The notes beneath the pieces were generated by a model that saw only the letters and a list, made by a program, of their open reading frames with translations, ran no database searches and was not told the origin of the DNA. DNA of 64,000 nucleotides from Kuschelorhynchus macadamiae. Lineage: Eukaryota; Arthropoda; Insecta; Coleoptera; Curculionidae. Location: assembly GCA_030620095.1 (NCBI GenBank), contig JAUTXW010003409.1:124001-188000 (forward strand), read 5' to 3'. This document shows positions 45,061 to 57,443 of the stretch, in pieces. Made by a program: the position numbers and the translations under genes. The stretch's first letter is position 1, and each line of letters starts with the position of its first letter.

Positions 45061-47422
45061 CAGGGTGGTCGAAATTGGTCTGTTTTAACAGAGAAAACCT
45101 ATTTCCTGACTAGATAGAGCAAAACTGACTTAGGTGTCATGGGCTCGATTTCTGAGAAATGTTTAATGGCAAAAACCGCCTGCCGATATTTTCACTGCCA
45201 ACTGAGATATAGGGCGTTTTTCAATTTTCGGCCATTTTGAAAATTGTCCATAACTTTTTTATTTTGCGGAATATTAACATTCTGCAAAGACATTCTAAAG
45301 GCACTTTTTTATGTGCAATCCAGTGGCATACTCAGATTTTTTCTATAGTTGTCCGTTTTATCATAAATAGGCAAAACTTTTTTTTTCAAATGGAAATCAT
45401 AGTTGGCTATAAATTATAAAAAATGCTCGCGTTTAGCCCTTTTCAGTGATATAAAGTTGTAGGTACTTATTTTCAAAAATAACGAAAATATTAGGTGTTT
45501 TTGGTTTACATCGAAGTAGGCTTTGATTTGTGATGACAATATCTCAATTATGTATTGTTAAGATTTATAGTTTGTTAGCAACTTAAACACAACTTTAAAT
45601 AACACTAGCTAACGTTATTTTAATTATTTATTATTAATTTTTTTTATTTTTTTTTGTTTACATAGCAAAGTTGAACAAAATTAACAAACTAAACTACTAT
45701 TTACAGCTACAAGTGAAAATAAAAAATAATTATGAAAATCTAGGTATTTAGTTAGATAGGTTTCTGATAAATATATTTAGAGAAGTTGTTCAAATTGAGC
45801 CCCTCCCTGTTGAATACAAACTAAGCATCTTTTGCGTACCGAGTTGCAACTATTTATTAGTTCAACTGGGCTAATAGATGCAAAAGCTTGCCTAGTGGCC
45901 TCTTGCAATTCTTCTTTTGTGTGAAAGGTTTTTCCTTTAAATATCAAGTCCTTCAATCTTCCCCACAAAAAAAAATCTAAGGGAGTTAAATCACAGGACC
46001 TAGCAGGCCAAGGTATGGGGCCCCACGTACCAATCCAATTTTCCCGAAATTCGAAGTTTAAAAGATCAGTTGTGATCCTTGCATTGTGCGGGGGACAACC
46101 ATCTTGTTGATAGTAGATATTTCTGACATCAGCTAAAGCTATGTCTTCCAACAAAGGGACAATATATGTGCGCAAAATATTTACATAATCATCTGCAGTT
46201 AAATTTCCATCGTAAAAATAAGGTTCCACAAATCTTCCTCGGAATATCCCCACCCATATATTGAATCCACACCGACCTTGCCGGTCTTGTTGCACAACTA
46301 CGTGTGGATTTTCAGTGGACCAGTGATATGAATTATATCTATTAAATATACCAGAAGTATCTACTCTGGATTCATCACTCCAAATAATATTTAATGGAAA
46401 ATTCTCATTCTCCATGAATTTTTGCTCATACCACTGACAAAATCTCAATCTTCTAGCGGCGTCCCCTTCACGGAGTTGATGAACTCTTCTCGTTCTGTAC
46501 GGTTTGAATTTATGTTTTTTGAGGATTTTTAAAACGGTGGTCTTTGGAACATTCGTTATATTAGCCAATGTTCGAGAGGAGGTGCCAGGATGATCTAATA
46601 CCTCACCAATTATATTTAGCTGCTGGATTTCCTTTTCTTCCTTTAGTTCATAATGTCTTGTTCTTAACTTTTTAAAACTTCCGTAATTTACTAAATTACT
46701 TTTTAATGTTTGATAAATTCGGTTATCCGGTTGACGTCGCTCGGGAAATGTATTAAAATATAATTCACTAGCTGCTTCAGGAACTTCGTTAGATAATATG
46801 TAACATTTTAACATATCATACTTTTCATAATTCTCAAACATATTTTGTCAGCAACTTAACACAACTTTATAAAGATAACACCAAAACGCAATAATTACAC
46901 CAGACTACAGTAATCTGACAGCAATATATTCAAAATATTGAACGCGCGTCATTATTCCAAGGCCTACTTCGATGTAAACCAAAAACACCTAATATTTTCG
47001 TTATTTTTGAAAATAAGTACCTACAACTTTATATCACTGAAAAGGGCTAAACGCGAGCATTTTTTATAATTTATAGCCAACTATGATTTCCATTTGAAAA
47101 AAAAAAGTTTTGCCTATTTATGATAAAACGGACAACTATAGAAAAAATCTGAGTACGCCACTGGATTGCACATAAAAAAGTGCCTTTAGAATGTCTTTGC
47201 AGAATGTTAATATTCCGCAAAATAAAAAAGTTATGGACAATTTTCAAAATGGCCGAAAATTGAAAAACGCCCTATATCTCAGTTGGCAGTGAAAATATCG
47301 GCAGGCGGTTTTTGCCATTAAACATTTCTCAGAATCGAGCCCATGACACCTAAGTCAGTTTTGCTCTATCTAGTCAGGAAATAGGTTTTCTCTGTTAAAA
47401 CAGACCAATTTCGACCACCCGG
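45061..47422 (-). mobile_element. Mariner element I, 2,362 bp, structurally complete
   Basis: Ends CAGGGTGGTCGAAATTGG and, reversed, CCGGGTGGTCGAAATTGG, flanked by TA at 45059-45060 and 47423-47424. Arms of about 463 bp (45061-45525 and 46962-47422) are nearly identical, indicating youth. It carries an intact transposase on the minus strand. Confidence 0.9.
45777..46841 (-). CDS. Mariner transposase, DD41D spacing, intact (element I)
   Basis: 354 aa from ATG 46841. N-terminal DNA-binding region (MFENYEKYDMLKCYILSNEV; FNTFPERRQPD), second helix-turn-helix (LANITNVPKTTVLKILKKHK), then IIWSDESRV (first Asp), FNRYNSYHWSTENPH, FNIWVGIFRGRFVEPYF, IYYQQDGCPPHN (second Asp) and WPARSCDLTPLDFFLWG (third Asp, 41 residues on). 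It ends RKRCLVCIQQGGAQFEQLL. SPD is changed to SCD beside the active site. No intron, frameshift or stop, and the arms are near identical, so it is a good candidate for an active copy. The pseudogene in element H is a close relative (MYFNR/YPERRQP). Confidence 0.9.
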   Translation of the reverse strand: MFENYEKYDMLKCYILSNEVPEAASELYFNTFPERRQPDNRIYQTLKSNLVNYGSFKKLRTRHYELKEEKEIQQLNIIGEVLDHPGTSSRTLANITNVPKTTVLKILKKHKFKPYRTRRVHQLREGDAARRLRFCQWYEQKFMENENFPLNIIWSDESRVDTSGIFNRYNSYHWSTENPHVVVQQDRQGRCGFNIWVGIFRGRFVEPYFYDGNLTADDYVNILRTYIVPLLEDIALADVRNIYYQQDGCPPHNARITTDLLNFEFRENWIGTWGPIPWPARSCDLTPLDFFLWGRLKDLIFKGKTFHTKEELQEATRQAFASISPVELINSCNSVRKRCLVCIQQGGAQFEQLL

Positions 47423-47427
47423 TACAT

Positions 47428-50400
47428 TTTAACACTATGTAAATACTAGTTTATAATAAAGTGGTACAGACATATACATGTAAAAACTTTGGCGGTATAA
47501 GAAATGAGAAAAGAGCGGATAAAATGTTAAACGTAAGAAAATTTTAAAAGAAGGGAAAAAAAAGGGCAGGTCCATATTCGCAATCACTAGCGAACCAGTT
47601 AAAATAATGTAAGCAACGAAGATTTTTGGTTTGTTAACAAAAAACACTTAAGCTTGTATTTGAATTTCTTAATATTAAAACGTCTAAATTCCTCGGGTAG
47701 TAGGTTTAGTAATGTGACAGCATTATAAATAAAAGATCGTTTAAAATTTGCTGTACGGAAACGAGGCATAGTATATTTGTCTTTAGATCTTACATTGACA
47801 GAATGAGATGACGACCGGGTTTGCAGAATCTCCCTCAAAGAACTGCAAGAGACAGGATTATTTAGAAGGACGCAAACAAAATTACCCAGATGGTGCCTCC
47901 ATCTGTTATCCATTCTTAACCAATTTAATTCATTTACCTTGTGTGAAATATGTTCCTTTTTGCTCAAATTGTAAATTAATCGACAGCAAGAATTTTGTAT
48001 AACCTGTATTCTGTTTTTATCTATGATATTTAAACACGGAAAATATATAAAATTGCAGTAATTAAATTGCGATAGTACTAAAGATTCTGTAAGCATCTTC
48101 CTAAGGTTAAAGTTAAGTATATGTCGATTTGCAAATAAAACCTTTAATTTGAAAAATGCTTTTCTTCTTAAAGTACTCACATGATCACTAAACCGCAACT
48201 TTGAATCAACAACAACTCCCAGGTTTCGAGCTGACTGAACAAAATTTAACTTGACATTGTCAACAAAAATATTCATATTCAATTTTAAATAATCAGATTT
48301 AGTACTATTACCAAATATCATTACTTGAGTCTTTAATGGATTTAATTTTAAATTATGCTCTTTAGACAGGCTGTTAATTAAATTCAACTCGCTATTTATA
48401 ATATTGTTAGCTTCGATAACTTCTTCAGGCTCAAAAGAAAAGTAAATTTGGGTATCATCAGCATATGCTGTCAGATTAAATTTTTTTAAGGGATGTTAAA
48501 ATATCCGAGGTATAAATTATAAAAAGAAGGGGCCCAAGGATTGACCCTTGGGGAACCCCTGATAATATCGAAAGTTCGTCAGAACTTCTATTACCATAAG
48601 AAATTTTCTGCGTTCTGCTAGATAGGTAAGATTCAATTAGTTTCAAAGAGTTATTGTTAAAACCATAATATTTAAGTTTGGCCAACAAAAGATTATGATT
48701 AATGGTATCAAATGCCTTAGAATAATCTAAAATAATTAGAATAGAAGCAAAACCCTGATCAACGTTAGTAAAAATATTATTAGTTACTGTAGCAAGAGCT
48801 GTAGATGTACTAAAACCAGACCTAAATCCACACTGAACATCGGGTATTATATTATTATTGTTAACGTAATTATAAATTTGTTTATAAATTATCCTTACTA
48901 AAATTTTTGAGGCAGCAGGTAAAATACTTATAATTCTTATGTCAGAAAAAGTTTGCGGATTACTATGTTTAGGAAGAGAGATGCCAATGGCCTTTTTCCA
49001 AACTGTGGGAAAATAAGATTTTTCAATGCAGCAATTAATTATGTGAAGTAAAATTATGTCAATGTGGGGGCTCCAGTAGCGCAGCATTCTAAGAGATATA
49101 TCATCAGCACCCACACTATCCCTCTTCAAAGCATGAAGAACTTTGTTAATTTCAATTATATCGCTGAGTTTAAAAGACAATTGATTATTTGCAGCAAAAA
49201 GATTACTATTATAAAATTTTACTTTATCATCGCATTCATTAGTAACATCCTGAAAAAACTGGGCAAAATAGGTATTTAAGGCCTCTGGATCTGAAAGATT
49301 TATAGGTAGGTCCTTAAGGCCGGTGTTATTACATTGAATATTAAGATTGCGCAAAGCAGACCAAGTTTTAAGACTATTATTTTCTAATGCTATTGAATTT
49401 AGGTAGTTTTGCTTTTCGCGTCTGATCATAGATACAGTAAAGTTTCTTAGTTGTTTGTAGTTATTCCAGTCCTGCCGAGATTTAGAAATTTTATATTTTT
49501 GCAGAGCCTTAGATTTGTCTTTGATTAGCATTCTTATATTGGGAGTTAGCCATTCTGCCTTAGGCTTAGTTATTTTACGAGTTAATACAGGAGCATGTTT
49601 ATCAAATATAGAAATAATAAAATTATTAAACATTGAAAGTTTTTGATCTATATTATTGTTACTAATTACTGAAAGCCAGTCAAGAGCTAAAAGATCGGAG
49701 ATGAAATTTGCATAGTTAAAACGATCAAAACAACGATACGTAATTATTTTTGGAATTATTTTATTTTTAAGTATAAATATTTCACAAAAAGTCAATCTGT
49801 GGTCGGAAATCAGATCTGCATCAATTACTCCAGATTTATTTAGATTTAATGTAGAAGAGATAAATATCGGATCAATCAAAGTACTTGAGCTCCCAGAGAC
49901 TCTGGTTGGTTCGTCAATTATTTGAGTCAGATTATAAGTTTCGAGGCAAGTTAAAATAGGGTTAGGTATATTGAAAAAATTTATATTAAAATCGCCAAGG
50001 CATATAACGTTATTGTAAATACTACATACAAAAGAAAAAATGTTGTCTATGTCTTCAATGAATGAATCACTTTGAGTATTAGGTGGTCTATAAATACCTC
50101 CTATACAATAAAACTTGTTAGAAACTTTTAATTATAGAAATAGGAATTCAGTAGAGTCACTTATTTCAAAGTCAAATAAAATTTCACTACATGAGAATGT
50201 ACCCCTTATATAAGCCATTAGGCCCCCACCTCTGCCCTGTAGTCTGTCTTTGCGAATAATTTTATAACCAGGAATCGCAAATGACTCTGGCGGAACTCCG
50301 GCATTCAACCAAGTTTCTGTGACCAATATTAAATCAAAATTATTATCTTGAACCAAATGGGAGAATTCATTAAAGCCAGTGAACATGGACCTAACGTTCA

Positions 50401-50430
50401 AATGAGCAATTTTCATATTTCAATTATATA
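47428..50430 (-). mobile_element. LINE, 5'-truncated, minus strand
   Basis: ORF2 remains from its endonuclease start at 50416; no ORF1 is present before composite M2 begins at 50483. The 3' untranslated part is interrupted by mariner I about 170 bp after the ORF2 stop. The true 3' end was not located. Confidence 0.7.
47599..50416 (-). pseudogene. LINE ORF2: endonuclease-reverse transcriptase, two lesions
   Basis: Minus strand from ATG 50416: MKIAHLNVRSMFTGFNEF, ILVTETWL, GRGGGLMAYI (endonuclease); an in-frame TAA at 50132-50134; then GGIYRPPNTQSDSF, CLGDFNINFF and DLISDHRLTF in the same frame. The reverse transcriptase has ADDISLRMLRYW, DIRIISILPAASKILVRI, QCGFRSGFSTSTALATV, LDYSKAFDTINHNLL and SGVPQGSILGPLLFI. 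A frameshift at the A/T-run near 48480 separates this from AYADDTQIYF (catalytic) and LKTQVMIFG, LGVVVDSKLRF, LLPEEFRRF to the stop at 47599. Jockey/CR1-like by motif order; about 940 codons in total. Confidence 0.85.
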
Positions 50431-51740
50431 AGTATGCTCTCATTCTGTAAATGCAATAATGTCGCTATATATGGATAAAATAACCTGCTGGACACTCGAA
50501 CTGCATAACGTAATTTTTTGGGGTATTTTTAACGTTCGATATTTCAAAAACGGTAAGCTAAATTGAAATGCGGTTTTCGACGTCAGCTTACTCAAGGTGT
50601 GTAGATTACAAACTCGACTGGTGGATCGCCAGATATGATGGGAAAAGGTTTGTACAGGGTGTAAACTAAAACTCTGCATTTTTTACAAAATTTCATTTAA
50701 CGATATTTTTTACAAAACAATATTTTATTTATTGTCATATACACCAAAATAATCAAAAACAATTTCTCCCGTTTTTTGAAATTGCCATTTTTTCGGAATA
50801 TACAGGGGATTTTCAAAAATTTGTACATGTGTTCACAAACAAAATCCCAACTCACTAGTGATAACTCAAATCAAGCTCACTGTGGTATTGTTTTCATTAT
50901 TTATGACACTGCTATTAGGAAAAAATACAATAATATTATACAGGGGTCTAAAAAAGCTTACAGTTGATTTAATTATTAAAATTTCATGATTTTGCACATT
51001 TTTATGCATTGAACATTGAAAACTAAAGAAAGTATAATAAAACGTAAAAATTTTCAATCCCGTTAGTTGATTTACATAAATTAGAGTATTTTACCGAAAC
51101 GGTTTTTTAAATTCCATCCTAACCTCACTTCCAAAGAAATTAGCGGTGCAAATGTATAGCGCTACTTTTCAACAATATTGTAAAGTGTTTTTTGAATATA
51201 TTCGATTTTTTAGAACTGAATGATTATTATAACGAAATTGTAGCATTATTATACCTGGAAAGCAAGTACCAGTAGCGTTTTATAATAATTTCATAATTAT
51301 ACCGGGTGGCCAAATAAGCGTGCAATGTACTGTATCTCGGAAACTACTGATTTTAGAAACTTGCTGTAAAATTTTTTTTAACTATAGTGGCCAAATAAAT
51401 GCTGGAAAAAATTTTTGAGTTTCTAAGATGACCGCTAGGGGGCGTAACAGCAAATGAAAAATACATAGAAATGCCGATTTTCGCTGGATTTTTTATTATT
51501 TCCACTAAATTGTAAGATGGAAGGTTTATGGCCTGTGCACCGTCTAATCTTAGTTGGCGTTGCGATAAAAATGTCATGGATTCCATGGATACGACAAAAT
51601 GCTTAATTGGATATTCTTCCTTGTTTGTCATTTTGACGTACTGTTTCTTAAACTCATATTTTTACATTTTACTTCGTGATTTTACCTTTTATTGATTTTT
51701 ATTTTGTTTGTTTTTTGTGTATTTAATTCATATCTTCTCG

Positions 51741-52950
51741 ATGCGGAGACTAACTGCTGCCGAAAGGCAAAATGCCCTTAGGCTCTTGGACCAAGGCATG
51801 TCTCAGCAAGAAGTCGCAAATTTATATAATGTGAACCAAAGTCAAATTTCGCGGCTAAAAACAAGATTTGAAAATACGGGAAACGACGCATATCGGCACG
51901 GTGGTGGTTGGGTGAGGAAAATTAGAGGAAGGGCAGAAATAAATTTAGTACGTAATACGCGCCAACAAAGAACGAAGTGTTCCAGGAAATTGAACGATGA
52001 GCTGCGTCGTACAGCTGAAGTGCATGTTTCTGATCGTACTGTAAGGAGGACATTAAACAGAAACAATTTGAGGTAAAACTTTATCATAACAAGCATTAAA
52101 TTTGCAAGGTCCAATTTTTATCTACATTTAAAAAAATCTTATTCAAGAAATTCCCAAACCATGAGTAATATGGAAATATCTGTAACATCGAAAGCAATTT
52201 ATTATTACAAGTAGAGGTCAACAAGTACGAACTAAAAAATAAAATCAAACAAATTTTTTAGAGCACGACGTAGAGCGAAGTGTCCTCGTTTGCTACCACC
52301 TCATCGTGCAGCACGGTTAGCATGGGCCCAAGAACATCGAGATTGGACCATCAATGAGTGGAGAAACTGTTTTTTTTACGACGAAACAAGGTTCAACCTC
52401 ATTCATTCGGATGGTAGAATTCTTGTTTGGAGAGAGCCGAATGAAAGGTATGACGAGGAAAACATGGCACCTCAAGAAGCCTTTGGAGGCGGAGGCATTA
52501 CAGTTTGGGCGGGGGTAATATACAATGGGTCAGTCTGATATTTTCACTACCAGACAAACAGTTAATGCTGTAGTCTATAGGGACGATATCATACTTCCCA
52601 TTGTCGTGCCATTTGCCGCAAATTATGGACACGATTTTCTTTTGGTCGACGATAACGCACGGCCTCATCTAGCGCAAATTGTAACGGAGGCTTTGCAGGT
52701 CAATAATATAAATCGTATGAATTGGCCTGCAAAGTCTCCGGATTTGAATATTATAGAGAATGTGTGGTCGCATTTAAAATTATTAGTGAGATCAAGAGAT
52801 GTTGCCCCAGAAACCTTGAACGAGCTGTCCGAAGCCATACAAGAGGAACGGAACAACGTCCCCCTAGATTTCATTAATAATTTAGTGCACAGCATGTCTC
52901 GGAGATGCCGTGAAGTTATTCGTCTGCGAGGAGGGCCAACCAAATATTAA
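51741..52950 (+). pseudogene. Tc1-like DD34E transposase with 189-bp intron, one frameshift
   Basis: Exon 1 from ATG 51741 (MRRLTAAERQNALRLLDQGM; QQEVANLYNVNQSQISRL, a paired-type HTH) to 52072. Exon 2 from 52262 (RRRAKCPRLLPPHRAARLAW), then FYDETRFNLIHSDGR (first Asp), GGGITVWAGVIYNG. A one-base frameshift at about 52527 changes to QSDIFTTRQTVNAVVYRD, LLVDDNARPH (second Asp) and MNWPAKSPDLNIIENVW (Glu, 34 residues later). DD34E is the Tc1 hallmark. It ends SRRCREVIRLRGGPTKY. Apart from the frameshift the gene is full length. Confidence 0.85.
52073..52261 (+). other. Intron of 189 bp in Tc1-like transposase
   Basis: TTTGAG|GTAAAACTTT ... CAAATTTTTTAG|AGCACGACG, phase 2; joins NNLR to ARRRAKC as in contiguous Tc1 proteins. 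Exon 1 runs straight into a stop without splicing. Confidence 0.75.
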
Positions 52951-53339
52951 CATGGTTACGTTTCTTTTCTTTCTTCTCCTTTCTCTTATCCCAATCCTAC
53001 AAGGGTTATTTTTTGTTTTTTTAAGGTGTCTAAAAATGTGCCATCGTAGTTAGGTACACTCAAAATATCCAGGGTTTTTCACATCTGATAGTACTGTACA
53101 AGGAGGTACCAAGAATGTTATCACGAGTATCAAATACCTCCATTGGTACCGACTTTCATGACCATCAGATTTTGTTTCCTATTCTAAACTTTTTCTTCGC
53201 TGTAGTTGAATTAGGTTAACAAATAATTGTTTATTATATTTTAGAATTTTAGAGTTGAATACAGGTATACTATACTATACCTGTGGGTATTATAATATTG
53301 AGTGGAATCCAATATGTTACAATATACAGGGTATTGAAA

Positions 53340-53640
53340 GATGCTTAGTTGGGTTATGGATCAAGTTATAAATGCAAGCTATAGTCCTGTCGATGTTTCG
53401 TTTTATTTTCAAGACACTATAAGATCTTCAAAATTGTTGTAACATTTTAAAAACCTTATATAATTAATTTAAAAGTAATCCAGGTGCGATTACTACCTTG
53501 GTTACTACACTAATTATTATTAACGTCTTTGAATGTCCTGAAGATCCCTTAAAATAAAGCGAAACGTAGACAGGTATCTAACAGCTTTCATTTATAACTC
53601 GGTCCTACATACCTCAAGTAAGCACCTTTCATAAATTCTC
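53340..53640. repeat. Inverted pair of PLE-terminal-like segments
   Basis: 53341-53420 is inverted at about 53538-53640 (AGTTATAAATG... and CGAAACRT-AGACAGG blocks). The plus copy has CTGAAGATCCC, loop, AAGCGAAACGTA at 53538-53568, a hammerhead-like core with GTA for GTC. The minus copy has lost the CTGANGA part. Confidence 0.5.
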
Positions 53641-54664
53641 TTCGATCGTTGAAGGAATAAAAATATTATTTAATATACAGGGTGCTTCATAAAAAATCTA
53701 GAATTTACCGCTAATTTTTAATTGAAGCGGACCTGATAGAACATGTCTCCTTATGTGAGTAACCACATTCTTACTAAGACTAAGGTCTGCTGTTTAGTTC
53801 GCCAGAAACCATCATCATGAGAAACTCTGTAAAACTACGAAATTCCTATAAAACGCTACTGGTACCTGTTTTATAGGTATAATAATGCTAGAATTTCGTT
53901 ATAATAATTATTCAGCTCTAAAAAGTCAAATGGATTTAAAAAACACTCTACAATATTGTCAAAAAGCAACACTGTCCATTTGTGCCGCTACTTTCTCCCA
54001 AAGTGAGGTTAGGATGGAATATAAAAAACCGTTTCGGTGAAAGACTCTAATTTATGTAAATCAAGTAACGAGATTGAAAATTTTTACGTTTTATTATACT
54101 TTCTGTAGTTTTCAATGTTCAAAGCATAAAAATATGCAAAAACATGATATTTTAGGAATGAAATCAACTGTAAGCTTTTTTAGACTCCTGTATATTATAA
54201 TTGTATTTTTTCCTGATGGCAGTATTGTAAATAATGAGAATAATACAACAATCAGTTTGATGTGAGCTATCACTGGTGAGTTAGGATTTTTTTTGTAAAA
54301 CCATGTACAAATTTTTGAAAATCCCCTGTATATTCCGAAAAAATGGCAATTTCAAAAAACGGGAGAAATTGTTTTTTTGTATCTAATCATAGATTATTTT
54401 GGTGTATATGACAATAAATAAAATATTGTTTTGTAAAAAATATCGTTAAATAAAATTTGGAAAAAATGCAGAGTTTTAGTTTACACCCTGTACAAACCTT
54501 TTCCCATCATATCTGGCGATCCACCAGTCGAGTTTGTAATCTACACACCTTGAGTAAGCTGACGTCGAAAACCGCATTTCAATTTAGCTTACCGTTTTTG
54601 AAATATCGAACGTTAAAAATACCCCAAAAAATTACGTTATGCAGTTCGAGTGTCCAGCAGGTTA

Positions 54665-55433
54665 GTTAGCAAATCTGCAAGTTAAATAAGTTTAAGGATG
54701 AAAGACAAGATTAATAATAATTAAAAAAAAAAGAAATTTCCAAAAAATGATGGGCCAAAATAATATTTACACTCTTACTAAGTATAATGTCTGTAGCACA
54801 AAATATATTAAATCTAAAAAAAAGTTAAAAAATAAATGCGTATAAGCAGATGAGTGTAGCTTAACAGTATCTGAGACCTCGTTAAATAAAATTGAACTTA
54901 TATTTGGTATTTTACACCAATTTTATAACAACAGATCGAAAGCGCACACAGGTGCAAGATAAAATAGCATTATACCTACAGCGAAGAAAGCTAAAGATGA
55001 TTAGAAAATAATAATAAAATTCTATTCATTAAATTGGGGAAATAACGTTGGGAATAACTGAAGGTAAACTTATAGAAATTAATAGAAATATAATAATTAG
55101 CAAGAAAACACAAAAAAAAAAATAAAAAGAAACCAACCAACTCACAAAAATTACTAATTAAATTCTAACTTAAAGTTTTGAGAAATTAAATTAATATAGA
55201 AGCTTAGGTAATTTTCATTAATTCTACAGCTAAATCTTGCAAAAAAAAAAATCAATGTACCAAAAGTATACAAAACATTCTATTTTAAACCTAAGGGAAT
55301 TAAGAAATAATAATACTAACAATTGTTTATAAAGAAATAGCCAAGAATAAAACAAATAGAAAAAAGAACTAAACAACCCATATCTATGTAAATGAATGGT
55401 AACCACTATGAAATAAATATGTTATGGTAGGTT
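54665..55433. other. Gene-free A-rich stretch
   Basis: Long runs of AAATAATA-type sequence; nothing supported. Confidence 0.45.
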
Positions 55434-55701
55434 CTATTTAGGTTGTCACAATCTGTTTTTAAACTGACGGTCGATTTATTTTTAATTATGTGGGCCATTT
55501 CCAAGAAAAGTCTTTTCTCAATTTTTTTTTCAACTTCTGATATTTTTATCTCATCAAAATTGAAGCAATATCCTTCGTCAAAGTAATGTATATTGAGCTC
55601 TGTTTTGTTATGGTTTGCCGTTGTTTATTATGTAACAATCATATTTATGTTGGTATATACGTTTTTTTTAAATGCTGAGACCTTTGGCCGATGTATAATA
55701 A
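55434..55701 (-). pseudogene. GIY-YIG endonuclease remnant, probably PLE
   Basis: The minus strand frame reads LLYIGQRSQHLKKTYTN, two stops, then NKTELNIHYFDEGYCFNF, EIKISEVEKKIEKRLFLEMA and HIIKNKSTVSLKTD. YIGQ-x-R followed by a His/Phe-rich region and the EK..R.FLEM.HI block resembles the C-terminal nuclease of Penelope-like elements, of a different lineage from the two other PLE copies. Decayed; no RT part nearby. Confidence 0.55.
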
Positions 55702-56791
55702 ATGTTTAAACTTTCATGCGCTGCTATAGCATTTCAGTCGATCTCGTCAGCGCTCCAAACCAGAAGACGTCATTTAGTTGGTGTCTGCCGCGCATCTCCA
55801 GAGCTGCGTTCGATATACTGGTTGTCGGTAAGATTTTTTTTTATTCTTAAACATCCGCACGAGCCCCGCCGCTTACCGAGTCTTGGCTGAAATGTTTTTC
55901 TTTTGTTGTTGGCACAAGAAAATGTGTTAAAAAAAGCGGATTGCCTTTAGGTTAGCCCTGGTTAAGTTTTTTTTGCGATGATGAAAAAACTGTTCTTGCC
56001 GGTTAAATTTCGCAATATGGCCGCTCAGAAAGAACCAGAGTCGTCAAGATTTGCGCCAGGTCGATTGTCTAATAGAATAAATGTACTACTTTTTGCATTA
56101 TTTTTTACGCACCCTGTATATTACATTCTCGATTGGATGCTATAATATTAGGCGGTCCAGCAACACAGCTAAGTGCTTTCAATATGGCGGCCGTAGAACA
56201 AACATTGGTTTTTCCATATGAGTCCGTGATAATTTAAAAGCTAATTTCAAGGATTTTTATATATATCTACTGATTTTTTTTTTGTATATGAGCATTTTTT
56301 ACAATTGTGTGTTTGCGTTAAACTTAGTTTTGAGAAGTGAATACTTTTTGAAACTTCGAAGTGAGAACGCAGAAGACGCCGAGCGGGGCAAACAAAATAT
56401 TTTTAAAAGTAAAAATTAGATCTTTTTGTAGTGTAGATCCAAAAGACAGTGACAAATATGGACTGTGTGTTAAATATTTGCACCCAGTACATATATATTT
56501 TTTTATAAATAAAACATATATATTAATAAAACAAACATGCTTTAATTTAAATAAATTGTCATGCATTTTAGAGTGAATATAATTAGAATAAAAAGTTGTA
56601 TTTACAATAATGACGAGTGTAAAGGAATTCAATTTTTTTCAGAGTAATTAAACCTTTACCCAACCTTACTAGACTAACTAAAATTTAATTATATACTTGC
56701 ACTCTAGAACAGGATTATACCGTCGAACTCCTAACAAATAGTTCCCGTTTGTTCCTGTCTTATTTTTTTGAGAAGTTATCGAGTTTTATTG
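55702..56791. other. Unassigned stretch
   Basis: A locally GC-richer region at 55720-55890 has no recognisable product. ACCCTGTATATTACATTC at 56112 is an isolated mariner-type terminal motif. Confidence 0.35.
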
Positions 56792-57443
56792 TACAGGGTG
56801 TCCGGATTTGGTTGCAAAAGCAGGGTATCTCGCTTATTTTTAAAGATAGAACCTTGCGGTTTTCACGAACCTGCGCTAATTTTTTGTGAAACTCATGAAG
56901 CCGTAAACAAAATTTTCATAGCCTTCTTCGTTTATGAGATACAGGGCGAAATAGAAAATTTTGCATTTTCGGACCCCCTCGTATCTCGGTTATCCTTTAA
57001 CTTAACGCAAAGGGAAAAATTGCTGCTAGTTGGATCCAGTGGCGTAGTCATATTTTTCATTTGACTTGTTATTTTTTAGATATGACCCAAAGTTGTGTTT
57101 TTTTAAATGGGACACCCCGTATATTTGTCCAGAAATTGATTTGTCCTTTTAAAAGCTTCTCAAAATATATATAATAGTATGGGTCTATTTTAATAAACAA
57201 CAACAAAAATTCTAATTTTTATAATTATCATCCCAAATTTTGCAGTAGGCCATGCAAAACAATGCTGCCTTTTATTTAAAGTCGTTAACAATATCTACAT
57301 CCTAACAATAAATCAAAATAAATATGTAATTGAATCTATTTATCAAAATATGTATTGATAATTTCGCACCAAAAAAGTACCACCTACCTAGATTTATGTA
57401 ACACAAGAACAAAACAGTAATAAATTATTATGTAACAAGCCTT

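Larger units (their letters stand above)
51303..52950 (+). mobile_element. Tc1-like element, right end lost
   Basis: The left terminus CCGGGTGGCCAAATAAGCG follows TA (51301-51302) and continues to CTGTATCTCGGAAACTACTG, typical of insect Tc1-type ends. No reverse-complement end was found before 53838. Confidence 0.6.
50483..54662 (+). mobile_element. Composite inverted-repeat element M2, 4,180 bp
   Basis: 50483-51296 is the reverse complement of about 53838-54662. Ends read ACCTGCTGGACACTCGAACT with TA outside on both sides. TACAGGGTGTAAACTAAAAC lies 170 bp inside each end, and further TACAGGGG motifs occur at 50801 and 50940. The 2.5-kb centre holds a Tc1-like gene and an inverted pair of PLE-terminal-like sequences, neither obviously related to the arms. 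Confidence 0.78.

Noticed and set aside
55702..55890. 62-aa frame in a GC-richer patch
   Set aside because: No family similarity recognised and no supporting splice or start context; left as unassigned.
56324..56632. 102-aa minus-strand frame as a host gene
   Set aside because: Low-complexity, Ile/Phe/Lys-rich, no motif on either strand.
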